A stretch of DNA of 64,000 nucleotides from Clostridium_AD sp050717515 (GTDB lineage: Bacteria > Bacillota > Clostridia > Clostridiales > Clostridiaceae), in the NCBI RefSeq assembly GCF_050717515.1, contig NZ_JBOITL010000022.1, positions 62,001-126,000 on the forward strand, given 5' to 3'. Shown here piece by piece: positions 1-9,316 of this stretch. The position numbers were made by a program, and so were the translations under genes. The notes below the pieces were generated by a model. It saw only the letters and a program-made list of their open reading frames with translations. It did no database searches and was not told the origin of the DNA. How positions within the stretch are numbered: position 1 is the first letter of the stretch; every line of letters starts with the position of its first letter.

Positions 1-1172
1 ACTATTACTTCCTTATCTGATTTTAATAAATTTACTGCCCATAAACTCTTATCCTTAACCATTACTGCAAAATCCTTTGAATTTTTATTATCTTTTGTTT
101 TACCTAGCGCACTACCTACAAATGCACCTGTAACAATTACAACTACTGCTACTCCTAATGCTATTGTATTTACTAATCTTTTAGGACTTTTACCATTCTT
201 AATCATTTCCAATCTCTCCTTTAATTGATTTTTACTACTTGCTGCCATAGCATTTGATAAGGTCATTCTTTTATTTAATGATTTATCTATAACATTTAAA
301 ATAGCAAGCCCATAATATTTTTTTTCATCACTATTCATATCCTTAATAACTTGAAAGTCGCAGCTTAGCTCACAATTTTTATTTAATTCCTTATGTACCA
401 TATAAATCACAGGATTAAACCAATGCAACGCTAAAGCTACAAATGACACTCCTTTAATGTATAAATCCTTACGTTTATGGTGCATTAATTCATGACAAAA
501 TATCATCTTTAATATATTTGAGTCAAATTCCCCAGTAGGAATTGTTATTACAGGAGTAAATAACCCTGTAGCCATAGGAGTTCCAATCTCCTCACAAACC
601 TTTAGGGTAATTTTCCTATTAATGCTCAACTTATGGCAACACTCATAAAATAGATCCCTTATCTCTTGCCTTTCAACATTTTTACTACTACACTTCAATT
701 TTTTCTTAAAAAGAATAACTCCTGCCAATTGACTGCAACTTAAAATTATCACTCCTAAAATCCATATAACCCATAAATTATCTTTAATATAGCTTAAAAC
801 CTTTATCATTTTTTCCTTAACTCTTGATGTTTTACCTATATCCTGAGCTTTCACTGGGTTTATCTGAAGTGTTTCTTTCGATTTATCATTAGTATATGTA
901 TAATTTTTTTTCATTACTTCAGTGTCTTTATTAGTTTCTATAGAGCTTTTTTCTTCTATAAAGGTTGGTATATCAATTAAAGACTTCTCCCCTTTTGGTA
1001 TTAATGCACCATAAGGAATTATAAAAGTTATTACTGTTATAATAATCAAATAATAATTCCAACAAGGTGTAATTACCTTTTTAGTTATTGGTTTTAAAAT
1101 AGTTAATATAAAAAAAATTATCGTTCCTGACAAAGATAATATTAAAATCTTATAAAACAACTCAGTTAACAT
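1..1172 (-). CDS. BlaR1/MecR1-type M56 sensor metallopeptidase (3' end off the window)
   Basis: Membrane metallopeptidase of the M56 family, which in known BlaR1/MecR1 systems senses beta-lactams or envelope stress and triggers cleavage of the repressor BlaI. About 390 residues are visible and the C-terminus is cut by the window edge. Seen: N-terminal membrane segments, the zinc motif HELMH at residues 227-231 followed by HKR, and a further membrane segment after the protease domain. The ATG at 1172 lies 3 bases after the blaI stop and has a GAGGAG site inside the blaI end, so the two genes are co-transcribed. Whether a penicillin-binding sensor domain follows cannot be seen; many clostridial M56 proteins have other sensor tails, so the inducer is not proven to be a beta-lactam. 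Confidence 0.85.
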   Translation of the reverse strand, partial: MLTELFYKILILSLSGTIIFFILTILKPITKKVITPCWNYYLIIITVITFIIPYGALIPKGEKSLIDIPTFIEEKSSIETNKDTEVMKKNYTYTNDKSKETLQINPVKAQDIGKTSRVKEKMIKVLSYIKDNLWVIWILGVIILSCSQLAGVILFKKKLKCSSKNVERQEIRDLFYECCHKLSINRKITLKVCEEIGTPMATGLFTPVITIPTGEFDSNILKMIFCHELMHHKRKDLYIKGVSFVALALHWFNPVIYMVHKELNKNCELSCDFQVIKDMNSDEKKYYGLAILNVIDKSLNKRMTLSNAMAASSKNQLKERLEMIKNGKSPKRLVNTIALGVAVVVIVTGAFVGSALGKTKDNKNSKDFAVMVKDKSLWAVNLLKSDKEVI

Positions 1173-1175
1173 CTC

Positions 1176-1553
1176 TTACTTCTCCTCTAAAAACCATTCT
1201 CTTAATTCTTCCAGGTCTTTTTTATTAACTTTTTTTCCGTTATACAGAGTTGCTATAAAGCTTTTAATAGACCCATTATGCATCTCCTCTAAAAATACCC
1301 TTGATTGAACTTCTTTATACTCTTCTTCTGACATAACCTCAGTGTAAAAGTTAGTTTTTCCTCTCTTATCGATTTTTAGTATTCCTTTTTTTACAAGCCT
1401 ACTAGCAAGAGTTAATACCGTAGTTAACTTCCACGAATTATCCTTTGGAAGGTAATTCAATATATCATTAGTGGTTATTTCTTCACTACTAGGCCACACT
1501 ATTTTCATAATTTCCATTTCAGCTTCGGAGATTTTCAGATTTTTATTTTCCAT
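1176..1553 (-). CDS. blaI: BlaI/MecI-family winged-helix repressor
   Basis: 125-residue repressor, the usual size for BlaI/MecI. The N-terminal winged helix (about residues 5-75, ending in the wing KRGKTNFY) binds TACA/TGTA dyads; the helical C-terminus dimerises and carries the site cleaved on induction. It is first gene of an operon with the M56 peptidase at 1-1172. The promoter region at 1570-1620 contains a perfect 12-bp inverted repeat of TACA/TGTA type, so autorepression is likely. Targets other than its own operon cannot be told from this window. Confidence 0.9.
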   Translation of the reverse strand: MENKNLKISEAEMEIMKIVWPSSEEITTNDILNYLPKDNSWKLTTVLTLASRLVKKGILKIDKRGKTNFYTEVMSEEEYKEVQSRVFLEEMHNGSIKSFIATLYNGKKVNKKDLEELREWFLEEK

Positions 1554-1569
1554 AATATCACTCCTTCCT

Positions 1570-1620
1570 CTACAAGGCGTAGAATAACTTTATATTACGC
1601 CTTGTAGAATATAATGTCAA
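1570..1620 (-). promoter_or_regulatory. blaI promoter with BlaI-type operator dyad
   Basis: On the minus strand TTGACA (1615-1620) is followed by a 17-base spacer and TAATAT (1592-1597). Perfect inverted repeat arms CTACAAGGCGTA (1570-1581) and TACGCCTTGTAG (1596-1607) carry the TACA/TGTA half sites known for BlaI/MecI. One arm lies in the -35/-10 spacer, the other just downstream of -10, a repressor layout. It is the main content of the 320-base gap before the Bce-type regulator; nothing else is recognised there. Confidence 0.8.
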
Positions 1621-1873
1621 TATATTCTTTTTTTGTTAGCTAACAGAAATTACCCGTTGTTTTAAGTATTTTTCGGTAAAAATAAAAAGATTATTTGAAA
1701 AGCAAAATCCATTTTAAATATTTTGGACTTTACATATATAGATTTATTGTATAAATAAATGTTACAATTATACTAAACAAGGCAAGATTGAACTAAGTAA
1801 TCTCAAATTTATATAACATAATATTAGGAGAAACTAAACAATAAGGTTTCACTTTATTTTAGGAGTGTGGAAA

Positions 1874-2548
1874 ATGTATAAGATAATGATAGTTGAAGAT
1901 GATAAAGCACTGTGCACTAATATGAATGAAATGTTGATAAAGTGGGGGTTTGATACGGCTGTTGTGGATAACTTTGAAAACATAACTGCAGAGTTTGCTA
2001 GTAAAAAACCTGATTTAGTTATTATGGATGTAAACCTACCTTATTTTGATGGGTTTTACTTTTGCAGTAAACTTCGCGAAGTATCAAATGTGCCTATAAT
2101 ATTTGTTTCTTCGCGGGATACTAATATGGATATTATTATGGCTATGAATACCGGTGGTGATGAATATATAAGCAAGCCTTTTTCTATGGATATTTTAATT
2201 GCCAAAATAAATGCGTTGCTCAGAAGAGCCTATTTTTATGGTGAGCAACCTTCTGATTTAATAGAATGTGATGGAGTAATACTAAACTTAATGGAAAATA
2301 CCCTTTTATATAAAGAAGATAAAATTGAGCTTACAAAAAATGAATTCAAAGTAATGCTACTGCTTATGAAAAACAGGGGTAAGACCATATCTAGGGAGAG
2401 GATAATGAGGGTCCTTTGGGATGATGATAATTTTATTAATGACAATACTCTCACCGTAAATATTAACAGGCTTCGCACTAAACTTTGTGGTATAGGCCTT
2501 AAGGATTATATAGTTACTAAAAAAGGCTATGGGTACATACTCCTATGA
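1874..2548 (+). CDS. Bce-type response regulator (OmpR family)
   Basis: 224-residue OmpR-class response regulator. Receiver domain at residues 1-120 with acidic pair ED at 8-9 and phosphoacceptor Asp52 (motif VIMDVNLP), conserved Lys in KPF, then a C-terminal winged-helix DNA-binding domain ending GYGYIL. The ATG at 1874 is chosen because AGGAG at 1861-1865 sits 8 bases upstream; the in-frame GTG at 1865 lies inside that site. It overlaps the kinase gene by ATGA at 2545-2548. With the kinase and the ABC pair downstream it forms a Bce-like module for sensing and resisting peptide antibiotics such as bacitracin or nisin; the actual ligand is unknown. Confidence 0.9.
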   Translation: MYKIMIVEDDKALCTNMNEMLIKWGFDTAVVDNFENITAEFASKKPDLVIMDVNLPYFDGFYFCSKLREVSNVPIIFVSSRDTNMDIIMAMNTGGDEYISKPFSMDILIAKINALLRRAYFYGEQPSDLIECDGVILNLMENTLLYKEDKIELTKNEFKVMLLLMKNRGKTISRERIMRVLWDDDNFINDNTLTVNINRLRTKLCGIGLKDYIVTKKGYGYILL

Positions 2549-3564
2549 ATGTGATGACATATATAAAAAATTCAACCTTAAAAATTTTATATTTCATTTG
2601 TATTTTGTTTACTATAAATATAGTCCTATTGTGTAGCAAGCCTATACATTCACAGCTTACTGATATAGTATACATGGATTTTTTACTGATTTTCATATCA
2701 TTAATCTTTGCATTTATTGATTATAGAAGGTCGAAATATAATTACAAAGGAATTTGTGAAGCAATAAATAAGGAAGATAACATAGATGCAAGCTTGCCTA
2801 ATAGCAGTTACTCTTTTGAAGTTCAGCTTATGAAAGACATAATTAATCTTAAAAATGCTGAAATGGAAGGAAAAGTTCAAAAAGTAAAATTAGCCCTTGA
2901 GGAAATAGATGATTATATAACAAAATGGGTTCATGAAATAAAAATACCTGTTTCAGTATGTGAACTCCTTTCTGATAAAATAGAGGAAATAGATGTGTCA
3001 GAGCAGCTTATACTAGAATTTAACAGGATAAAATTTCTTATTAACCAGGTACTTTATACAAGTCGCGCCTCTAGCTATTCAGAAGATTTACAAATCAGTG
3101 AAGTTAATATTGAAAAGTTGGTCAAAGAAGTTGTAAAAAGAAATGCTACCCTTTTCATATCAAAAAATGTGAGTTTAGAACTTGGAAATATAAACTATAC
3201 TGTTATATCAGATGAAAAATGGCTTTCATATATTGTTGATCAGCTTATTAATAACGCCTGCAAATATGTACCTAATGATGGAAAAATAAATATTTACGCT
3301 AAAGATGAAGATAAAGTTATTGTGCTTTATGTTAAAGATAGTGGTATTGGAATAAAAACAAAAGACATAAAGAGAATATTTGACAGAGGTTTTACAGGAG
3401 AAAATGGAAGATGCCTCGCAAAATCTACGGGCATGGGTTTATATTTATCTAAAAAGATGGCTCATAAATTAAGTCATGATATATATGTTAAATCTGAGGA
3501 AGGACTGGGTACGGAGTTTAGCATATGTTTTTATAAACTATCAGATTACTTTAAAGTTACATAA
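2545..3564 (+). CDS. Bce-type intramembrane-sensing histidine kinase
   Basis: 339-residue kinase with two N-terminal membrane segments (about residues 12-30 and 41-60) separated by a very short extracellular loop and no sensor domain, the mark of BceS-type kinases that read the state of their ABC transporter. H-box His130 in KWVHEIKIP, N-box INNACKY, G1 DSGIGI and G2 GMGLYLSKK are all present, so it should be active. It overlaps the response regulator by 4 bases. Its last codons lie in a palindrome (3556-3571) that may be the operator for the ABC genes. Confidence 0.9.
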   Translation: MNVMTYIKNSTLKILYFICILFTINIVLLCSKPIHSQLTDIVYMDFLLIFISLIFAFIDYRRSKYNYKGICEAINKEDNIDASLPNSSYSFEVQLMKDIINLKNAEMEGKVQKVKLALEEIDDYITKWVHEIKIPVSVCELLSDKIEEIDVSEQLILEFNRIKFLINQVLYTSRASSYSEDLQISEVNIEKLVKEVVKRNATLFISKNVSLELGNINYTVISDEKWLSYIVDQLINNACKYVPNDGKINIYAKDEDKVIVLYVKDSGIGIKTKDIKRIFDRGFTGENGRCLAKSTGMGLYLSKKMAHKLSHDIYVKSEEGLGTEFSICFYKLSDYFKVT

Positions 3565-3592
3565 ATGTAACCTTAAAACATTAAATGTAACC
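3556..3592 (+). promoter_or_regulatory. Possible response-regulator binding site before the Bce transporter genes
   Basis: GTTACAT-AA-ATGTAAC is a perfect palindrome at 3556-3571 that overlaps the kinase stop codon. A third half site ATGTAACC lies at 3585-3592 in the short gap before the ABC ATPase gene. Placement between kinase and transporter genes matches where Bce-type regulators activate transporter expression. Binding is inferred from position and symmetry only. Confidence 0.4.
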
Positions 3593-3664
3593 TAAATTCG
3601 ATGGCAGGAAGCGCAGTCAATAGGTAGAATAGTGGTAAGCTTTTATTTTATGAGGAGGATTTTT

Positions 3665-4459
3665 ATGAGTATTGTTATTGAAACTAAGAATTTAAAAAAA
3701 GTTTACGGCTTAAAAGGTATGACGTCCAACGTTTTAGACGGACTTGACTTGCAAGTGGAAAAGGGTGAATTTCTAGGTATAATGGGCCCTTCTGGTTCGG
3801 GTAAAACTACTCTTTTAAATATCATTTCTACCATCGATACACCTACTAGTGGGAGTTATTTCTTTGAAGAAAAAGATATGAAAGATATTAAGGGAAAGTC
3901 CCTTTCAACTTTTAGAAAAGACAAAATAGGCTTTATATTTCAGGATTTTAACCTACTGGATACAATGTCTGTTCAGGATAATATAGCGCTTCCGCTTGCC
4001 CTTAGTAAAGTAAATCATCTTGAAATAATAAAAAAAGTAAATGAAATAGCTGACTTTTTAGGGTTAAAGGATCATCTAAGCAAATATCCATATCAACTCT
4101 CAGGAGGACAAAAGCAAAGGACTGCAGCAGCTAGAGCACTTATAACTTCGCCTTCTGTTATATTTGCAGACGAGCCTACAGGAGCATTGGATTCGAAATC
4201 AGCAGCAGAACTTCTGCAATGTCTTATGCATCTAAATGAAAAATTTAAGACTACTATAGTAATGGTGACTCACGATGCCTTTGCTGCCAGCTACTGCAGA
4301 AGAATAATGTTTATAAAAGATGGAAAGATTCATGCAAAACTTGACAAAAACGGAGAAAGAAAAGAATTTTTCCAAAGAATTATGGACATGGGAGCATCCA
4401 TGAGTGGCGGTACAGATTATTACGCGCAAAAGGAAGAAAACATGAGGGATTTCAAATGA
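3665..4459 (+). CDS. Bce-type ABC transporter ATP-binding protein
   Basis: 264-residue ATPase of the MacB/BceA class. Walker A GPSGSGKTT, Q-loop FQDFNLL, signature LSGGQKQR, Walker B VIFADEPTGALD and H-loop THD are intact. The ATG at 3665 is preceded by GAGGAGG (about 3652-3658); the upstream in-frame ATGs lack such a site. The stop overlaps the permease start (ATGA, 4456-4459). Together with the 629-residue permease it would remove peptide antibiotics from their lipid targets and pass flux information to the kinase. Confidence 0.92.
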   Translation: MSIVIETKNLKKVYGLKGMTSNVLDGLDLQVEKGEFLGIMGPSGSGKTTLLNIISTIDTPTSGSYFFEEKDMKDIKGKSLSTFRKDKIGFIFQDFNLLDTMSVQDNIALPLALSKVNHLEIIKKVNEIADFLGLKDHLSKYPYQLSGGQKQRTAAARALITSPSVIFADEPTGALDSKSAAELLQCLMHLNEKFKTTIVMVTHDAFAASYCRRIMFIKDGKIHAKLDKNGERKEFFQRIMDMGASMSGGTDYYAQKEENMRDFK

Positions 4460-6345
4460 ACTCCTTTGGCATAGCTTTCGATAATTTCAAGAGAAATATA
4501 AAAGTTTACAGTCTCTATATAATGTCTATGATTTTTTCTGTGCTTGTTTTCTACAATTTTGTAGCACTAACATATAATCCTGATTTTCAAAAGGCTAATG
4601 AAACTACTCATTATATTAAAGGAACATCAATTGCAGTTTCTTACTTGCTCCTTTTATTTATTATATTTTTTATCTGGTTTTCAAGTTCCTTTTTTTTAAA
4701 TCAAAGAAAAAAAGAAATTGGAATTTATGCTTTTATGGGAGTATCCAATACTCAAATAGCCCTTATTTACTCTATAGAGCTTATTTTTATGGGGATAACT
4801 GCAACGGCTGCGGGGCTTTTGCTTGGAATTGTATTTTGCAAGCTATTTTTGATGATGCTGGCTAAGGTAGCAATACTCAATATGACAATAGGTTTTTTCA
4901 TATCTACTAAAGCAATAATTAAAACTGCGCTTACATTTTTTGCAGTCTTCTTTGTAAATGCAGTTTTAGGTTATATAAATATATCTAGAAGTAAGTTAAT
5001 TGATTTGTTTAATGCATCTAAAAGAGAAGAAAGACTTCCAAAGGTTAATTATGTAAAGGGCTTGTTATCTCTGATATGTATGTCTGTAGGATATTACTTT
5101 GCATTGCATGCTCTTGGTAAAAAGTTTGAAATAAATTTACTTCTTGCCCTTATATTTGTAGTAATAGGTACCTATTGGTTTTTTGGCTCTGTCTACTCCA
5201 TAATAATGAAATTTATAATAAACCGAAAGAAAATATTGTACAATGGAGTAAATATAGTGTGCATGTCTAACATTGCCTTTAGAATTAAAAATAATTATCG
5301 AACTTTAGCAGCAGTTGCTATATTAGCTACAATTACTTTAACTTCTTATGGAACAGTAGCATCTCTTAAATATTTTGTTGAAATAAGAGATCATATACAA
5401 AAGCCTTATGAAATTTCTTATATGTCATCGGATGATAAATTGAAGCAGCAGGTAAGAGACAAGTTAACATCATCTAAAAAAGATATAATCCTTGAAGAAA
5501 ATACTGAAGTCCTTATTATAAAACCCCATATTTATGCAGAAAATGAATCACCAATTGAAGAATATGTGGCATTAAAATATTCGGATTTTATAAAAATTAG
5601 TTCTGATCTAAAAGCAAAAAATCTAAAAATTTTTAAAGAAGAAAAATTGTCTAAAGGTGAAATTTTATATGTATCACCCCCTAGTGTTATAATGAGTCTT
5701 TATGATTACAAAAATGTAAAAGCTTCTATAAATAATAAAGATTATACTATAAAAAATACACTTAAAACCCCTATTTTCGGGAATGCTATCCCCCTTTGTC
5801 TGATATTAAATGATGAAGACTATAATTTACTTAGGCCCACTGCTGGCATATATGAGTTTAATGGTATAAAAATAAATAATACAGACAATATTAAATTACT
5901 AGAACAGGAGTTAATTAAAATTAAACCCATTAAAGAATCTTTACATGTAAATGTTAGTAAAGATAAGTCTTCCTACAGCATTTTTGGAATAATTTATTTC
6001 CTTGGAGCTTTTCTCGCACTTGTTTTCATAATTGCTACAGGAAGCATTATATATTTTAAACTTGTATCCGAAGCTTATTTAGATAAGGACAAATATATTT
6101 TACTAAAAAGGCTTGGAATGACGAAGAAGGAGATTTTCAGAGCTACTACAAGGCAAATAGGAATGTCATATCTGCTACCTTTAATTGTAGGTATAATTCA
6201 TAGTTGCGTTGCAATGTCTGTTTTAAGCAAACTCATGGATTTCAATATAATGGTACCTGCCATCTGGAGCATTGTTATTTTTATTGTAGTATATATAGGT
6301 TATTTTATTGCTACTACAAGGAAGTATATGAAGATAGTTCTTTAA
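4456..6345 (+). CDS. Bce-type ABC transporter permease (FtsX domain)
   Basis: 629-residue permease of the BceB class: about ten membrane segments, with FtsX-like bundles near residues 55-170 and 510-620, and a large extracellular domain of about 200 residues (about 305-500) between them, which in this family contacts the peptide antibiotic. Normal BceB length is about 620-670. Translation is coupled to the ATPase by a 4-base overlap. No terminator with a U-run was evident after 6345. Confidence 0.9.
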   Translation: MNSFGIAFDNFKRNIKVYSLYIMSMIFSVLVFYNFVALTYNPDFQKANETTHYIKGTSIAVSYLLLLFIIFFIWFSSSFFLNQRKKEIGIYAFMGVSNTQIALIYSIELIFMGITATAAGLLLGIVFCKLFLMMLAKVAILNMTIGFFISTKAIIKTALTFFAVFFVNAVLGYINISRSKLIDLFNASKREERLPKVNYVKGLLSLICMSVGYYFALHALGKKFEINLLLALIFVVIGTYWFFGSVYSIIMKFIINRKKILYNGVNIVCMSNIAFRIKNNYRTLAAVAILATITLTSYGTVASLKYFVEIRDHIQKPYEISYMSSDDKLKQQVRDKLTSSKKDIILEENTEVLIIKPHIYAENESPIEEYVALKYSDFIKISSDLKAKNLKIFKEEKLSKGEILYVSPPSVIMSLYDYKNVKASINNKDYTIKNTLKTPIFGNAIPLCLILNDEDYNLLRPTAGIYEFNGIKINNTDNIKLLEQELIKIKPIKESLHVNVSKDKSSYSIFGIIYFLGAFLALVFIIATGSIIYFKLVSEAYLDKDKYILLKRLGMTKKEIFRATTRQIGMSYLLPLIVGIIHSCVAMSVLSKLMDFNIMVPAIWSIVIFIVVYIGYFIATTRKYMKIVL

Positions 6346-6414
6346 TTTAGGTAAGGAAAATCCATCTTCTCATGTCATCGCAATATTTTTTTAGGTTTGC
6401 CCCAGTAATTTCCT

Positions 6415-6783
6415 TTACTTGTTTTTTTTATTGGATGCAATTCTGCCAATAGCAATAAACAAAAAAAATGTACCTGCACCAATGAAAACAATAATACTAG
6501 AATAATTAATTGCATCTGAAATTTGAATTATTCTATTTAAAAACCTCATTGCAGAAACACCAAACAAAAACAAAATGCCATAAAATTCTGGTCTCATTTT
6601 TAAAGTTTGATTAGTTTTAATTGCAATCATATAAATTTTAAGACAAAATAATGCAATAATTATTACAAATATATTAGAAAATATATCCTCGTTCTCTAAC
6701 CTTGTAATAAATAGCATTAAGCAATTTAACAAAACAGTTAAAGCAGTAATTAAATATATAAAAATGGTTTTTTTATCCTTCAT
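6415..6783 (-). CDS. Small four-helix membrane protein, function unknown
   Basis: 122 residues, almost entirely four hydrophobic segments (about residues 7-25, 34-52, 64-82, 93-113) with a basic C-terminus (NKKNK). No family recognised. An AGGAGG-like site (rc of cctcctt, 6797-6803) precedes the ATG at 6783. It is a lone minus-strand gene between the Bce permease and the PadR gene; no function is claimed. Confidence 0.65.
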   Translation of the reverse strand: MKDKKTIFIYLITALTVLLNCLMLFITRLENEDIFSNIFVIIIALFCLKIYMIAIKTNQTLKMRPEFYGILFLFGVSAMRFLNRIIQISDAINYSSIIVFIGAGTFFLFIAIGRIASNKKNK

Positions 6784-6916
6784 TTTTTATAAACCTCCTT
6801 ATAATACTAATGAATTCAGAAACACTTAAGGCCCCATATAATTTCCAACTATTACAACGTAAAATACTTAGTTACCTTATTTTTACATACATGTATAAAT
6901 AATGTAACTAAGGGTA

Positions 6917-6940
6917 TTTGCGAAAGTGTGCTTTCCGCAC
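6917..6940 (-). terminator. Weak hairpin after the PadR gene
   Basis: Imperfect stem TGCGAAAG / CTTTCCGCA just downstream of the PadR stop at 6952. No long U-run follows on the minus strand, so termination is uncertain. Confidence 0.3.
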
Positions 6941-6951
6941 AAAATTAGTAA

Positions 6952-7272
6952 TTATACCATCCAAACCCCTTGAACCGCATCAGCTATTTTATCCCAGGTC
7001 AATTTAAAAAGCTCCATTTCCTCTACCCCAGCTTGAGTTAAAGTATAATATTTTCTACATGGACCTATTTGTGATTTTTTCTTTACACCTGAAATTAATT
7101 CCTTTCTCTCCAGTCTTAATAACAATGGATATAATGAACCTTCCGCAAAATCTTTGAATCCCACTTCTTGTAGTTTTATATAAATTTCATATCCATAAGT
7201 CTGTTCTTTAGATATTATTTTGAGAATTACTCCATCCATAAGTCCTTTTAATAGTTGAGAACTAATTGCCAT
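6952..7272 (-). CDS. PadR-family transcriptional regulator
   Basis: 106-residue PadR regulator: winged helix with ILKIISKEQTYGYEIYIKL and the wing KRKYYTLT-like segment (here CRKYYTLTQAG), then a short C-terminal dimerisation helix, the compact PadR-s2 size. The start at 7272 (MAISSQLLKGLMDG) fits the family; a longer in-frame start at 7320 lies inside the upstream gene. It overlaps that gene by 11 bases, so both are translated from one message. The large dyad at 7926-7983 is the probable autoregulatory operator. Confidence 0.88.
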   Translation of the reverse strand: MAISSQLLKGLMDGVILKIISKEQTYGYEIYIKLQEVGFKDFAEGSLYPLLLRLERKELISGVKKKSQIGPCRKYYTLTQAGVEEMELFKLTWDKIADAVQGVWMV

Positions 7273-7912
7273 TTTGCTCACGCTTTCCGTTAAATCTATA
7301 ACTGAGTTTAAGTACAACATATAATAGAATTTGTAATATTATCATTCCCATTATAAGTTTTTTTGAAACTACAATATCTTGTGTCAAATTATATATTAAC
7401 TCTCCCCCAAAAATAACTATATACATTGGAGTCAACTGTAAAAAAAGTTGTACTAAACTTCTGGTCCAACCTTTTAATTTATACACAATCTTATAATTAC
7501 AATAAAAACATATTAATCCTGATATAAACCCAATTGCGGAAATAATAATAGTGGCAAAAGAAAGTGCTACTGAACTTCGAGTTACTAAAGAATTTACTAT
7601 ATAAAAAAACGTACATATTAAAGATAATAAAAGCGCATTTTGAAATAAATGACCTATCCATTTCCTTATACTTAAAGTTGAATAGTAAGTATCTACAATC
7701 TCAGCAACAAAATCATCTATACTAGACCCAATCGCCTCTGAAAAAGACTTACCCTGACTTTGATTCCTGTAAAAAAGATCAATTAAATCAGAATATACTT
7801 CATTTCTAAACAAATTTGGAACAACCTGCATAAGTTTTGAGTTTATCACTTCAAGCGCTTCATAATACTCTCCCTTAAGACAATATTTTTCCTTCCTGTT
7901 TATCCTATTCAT
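7262..7912 (-). CDS. PadR-partner integral membrane protein (HAAS/DUF1700-like layout)
   Basis: 216 residues: a cytosolic N-terminal helical region of about 75 residues followed by four membrane segments. This layout is common in proteins encoded beside PadR regulators (HAAS/DUF1700-type); the exact family could not be confirmed. The ATG at 7912 is preferred because GGGGG at 7922-7926 is 9 bases upstream, while the ATG at 7921 abuts it. First gene of a two-gene operon with padR. Such pairs often sense envelope or small-molecule stress, but no ligand is known here. Confidence 0.7.
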   Translation of the reverse strand: MNRINRKEKYCLKGEYYEALEVINSKLMQVVPNLFRNEVYSDLIDLFYRNQSQGKSFSEAIGSSIDDFVAEIVDTYYSTLSIRKWIGHLFQNALLLSLICTFFYIVNSLVTRSSVALSFATIIISAIGFISGLICFYCNYKIVYKLKGWTRSLVQLFLQLTPMYIVIFGGELIYNLTQDIVVSKKLIMGMIILQILLYVVLKLSYRFNGKREQNGN

Positions 7913-7925
7913 ATTTATCATCCCC

Positions 7926-7987
7926 CAAACAAACTACCATGCTTTACATGATAGTCACATTTTATAGCATAGTAGTTTGTTTGTCAA
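7926..7987 (-). promoter_or_regulatory. Promoter and large operator dyad of the padR operon
   Basis: Arms at 7926-7942 and 7967-7983 are inverted repeats matching at 16 of 17 positions (CAAACAAACTACCATGC / GCATAGTAGTTTGTTTG), spaced by 24 bases. On the minus strand TTGACA (7982-7987), a 17-base spacer and TAAAAT (7959-7964) form a good sigma-A promoter, with one arm in the spacer and the other downstream. Binding by the PadR protein is inferred. Confidence 0.65.
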
Positions 7988-8012
7988 TATTTGCTTGGCG
8001 TAATTATGTAAA

Positions 8013-9258
8013 TTAACTAACCTTTAGCCATTTATCCCCATCAACAAATCTTGCAACGAGCATTGCACAGGCTGTGTTTCCTGTTGAGTTTAATACTGTG
8101 GCTGGTGCATCTATAATTGTGCTAATAACAACTATTATAGGAAGCGCTTCAGGTGGAAATCCATAAACACTTATTATAAGCATCTCTCCAATCATTCCAC
8201 CACCTGGGATTGCTCCCATAACTGCTCCTACTAAAAAATTTACTGCAAGTATTGATAATACCGTTTGAATATTGTTAATGTCTTTACCAAATAAGCCAAA
8301 TAGAAATACTATTTTTAACACTCCGCCAATAACTGAACCATCCTTGTGTGTGTTAGCTCCAAAGGGTATTACCGTTTCTGCAATGTCTTTTGGTACACCT
8401 ATTTTCTTCGTAGCTTCAAGATTAACCGGAATTGATGCAGCACTTGAACAAGTAGCTAGTGCTGTTACTGTTGGTAAAATTGCATTTTTCCAGAATGCTC
8501 TAAAGCCCATTTCCCCTGCTGATAAATAAGAATATATGCTAAAAAATGTAATATACTACTGAAATCCCTAAATATAAGAGGAAGACCTTTAAATATCCTT
8601 GTAATATCTGTGCTCCGAGCTGCCCAACAACGGAGGCAAAATAACATCCAAGTCCAATTGGGGCATAGTACATAATAATGTTTACCATTTTCATCATTAT
8701 AGCTGTAATCGAGTTTAAAAAGGTTTTTACAACTGTTGCTTTTTCACCAACTAATGTAGTTGCTATTCCAAATAGCACAGAAAAAATGATTATTTGAAGC
8801 ATATTATTTTTTGAGAATAGTCCTGAGAAATCTCCCACTGTAATTGTGTTTACTAGTCGCTCAGCTAAAGATATTTTTTCAGCTTCCCTGCCAATTTCTC
8901 CTCCCACCTTAGATAAAATAGTTTTAACGACTTCCGCATCTAATCCTTTACCTGGATTAAAAATCAATGCTGCTATAATAGCCAATATACCAGATATCAA
9001 TGCAGTGGCTACAAAAATTATTGCAATACTTATCATTATTTTACCAAGCCTATTCGTACCACCCATATTAGCTATAGATGATGCTACACTAAAGAACACT
9101 AACGGCACTATTATAGTAAACATCATGTTTATAAATATTTGTCCAAAAGGTTCTAATACTAAAGCCTTGGGACCTAAAATAATGCCTATTATTCCGCCTA
9201 TTAATATTGATAAAAGTAACACTAAGGACATCTTATAATTCTTTAAAAAGTTCTTCAT
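8013..9258 (-). pseudogene. Sodium:dicarboxylate/glutamate symporter (DAACS), broken by a one-base frameshift
   Basis: Two reading frames, 8539-9258 (N-terminal about 239 residues) and 8013-8510 plus upstream codons (C-terminal part), together give one symporter of the DAACS family (GltP/DctA/SstT type), about 415 residues. The second half holds the family marks TALATCSSAAS-type serine-rich hairpin, the NTHKDG segment and the DAPAT-NSTGN region. The frames meet at a run of six A (8541-8546, plus strand); removing one A restores SIYSYLSAGEMGFRAF between the halves. Cause may be a real mutation, phase variation in a homopolymer, or a sequencing error. If real, translation stops at residue 239, before the substrate-binding half. 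The start ATG at 9258 has a GGGGC site upstream. Confidence 0.75.
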
Positions 9259-9282
9259 ATATATTTAGCCCCTTTTTATATT

Positions 9283-9316
9283 AAATCATCATCTGCGATG
9301 CTGCAATTAACGACTT
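9283..9316 (+). repeat. Dispersed repeat overlapping the murE 3' end
   Basis: 34-base unit that includes the last codons and stop of murE. It matches 48625-48658 at 33 of 34 positions. A shorter relative lies just upstream of murE at 10805-10825. Confidence 0.7.

Noticed and set aside
8846..9238. Plus-strand 130-codon frame opposite the symporter
   Set aside because: Shadow of the symporter's N-terminal half, which has clear family features.
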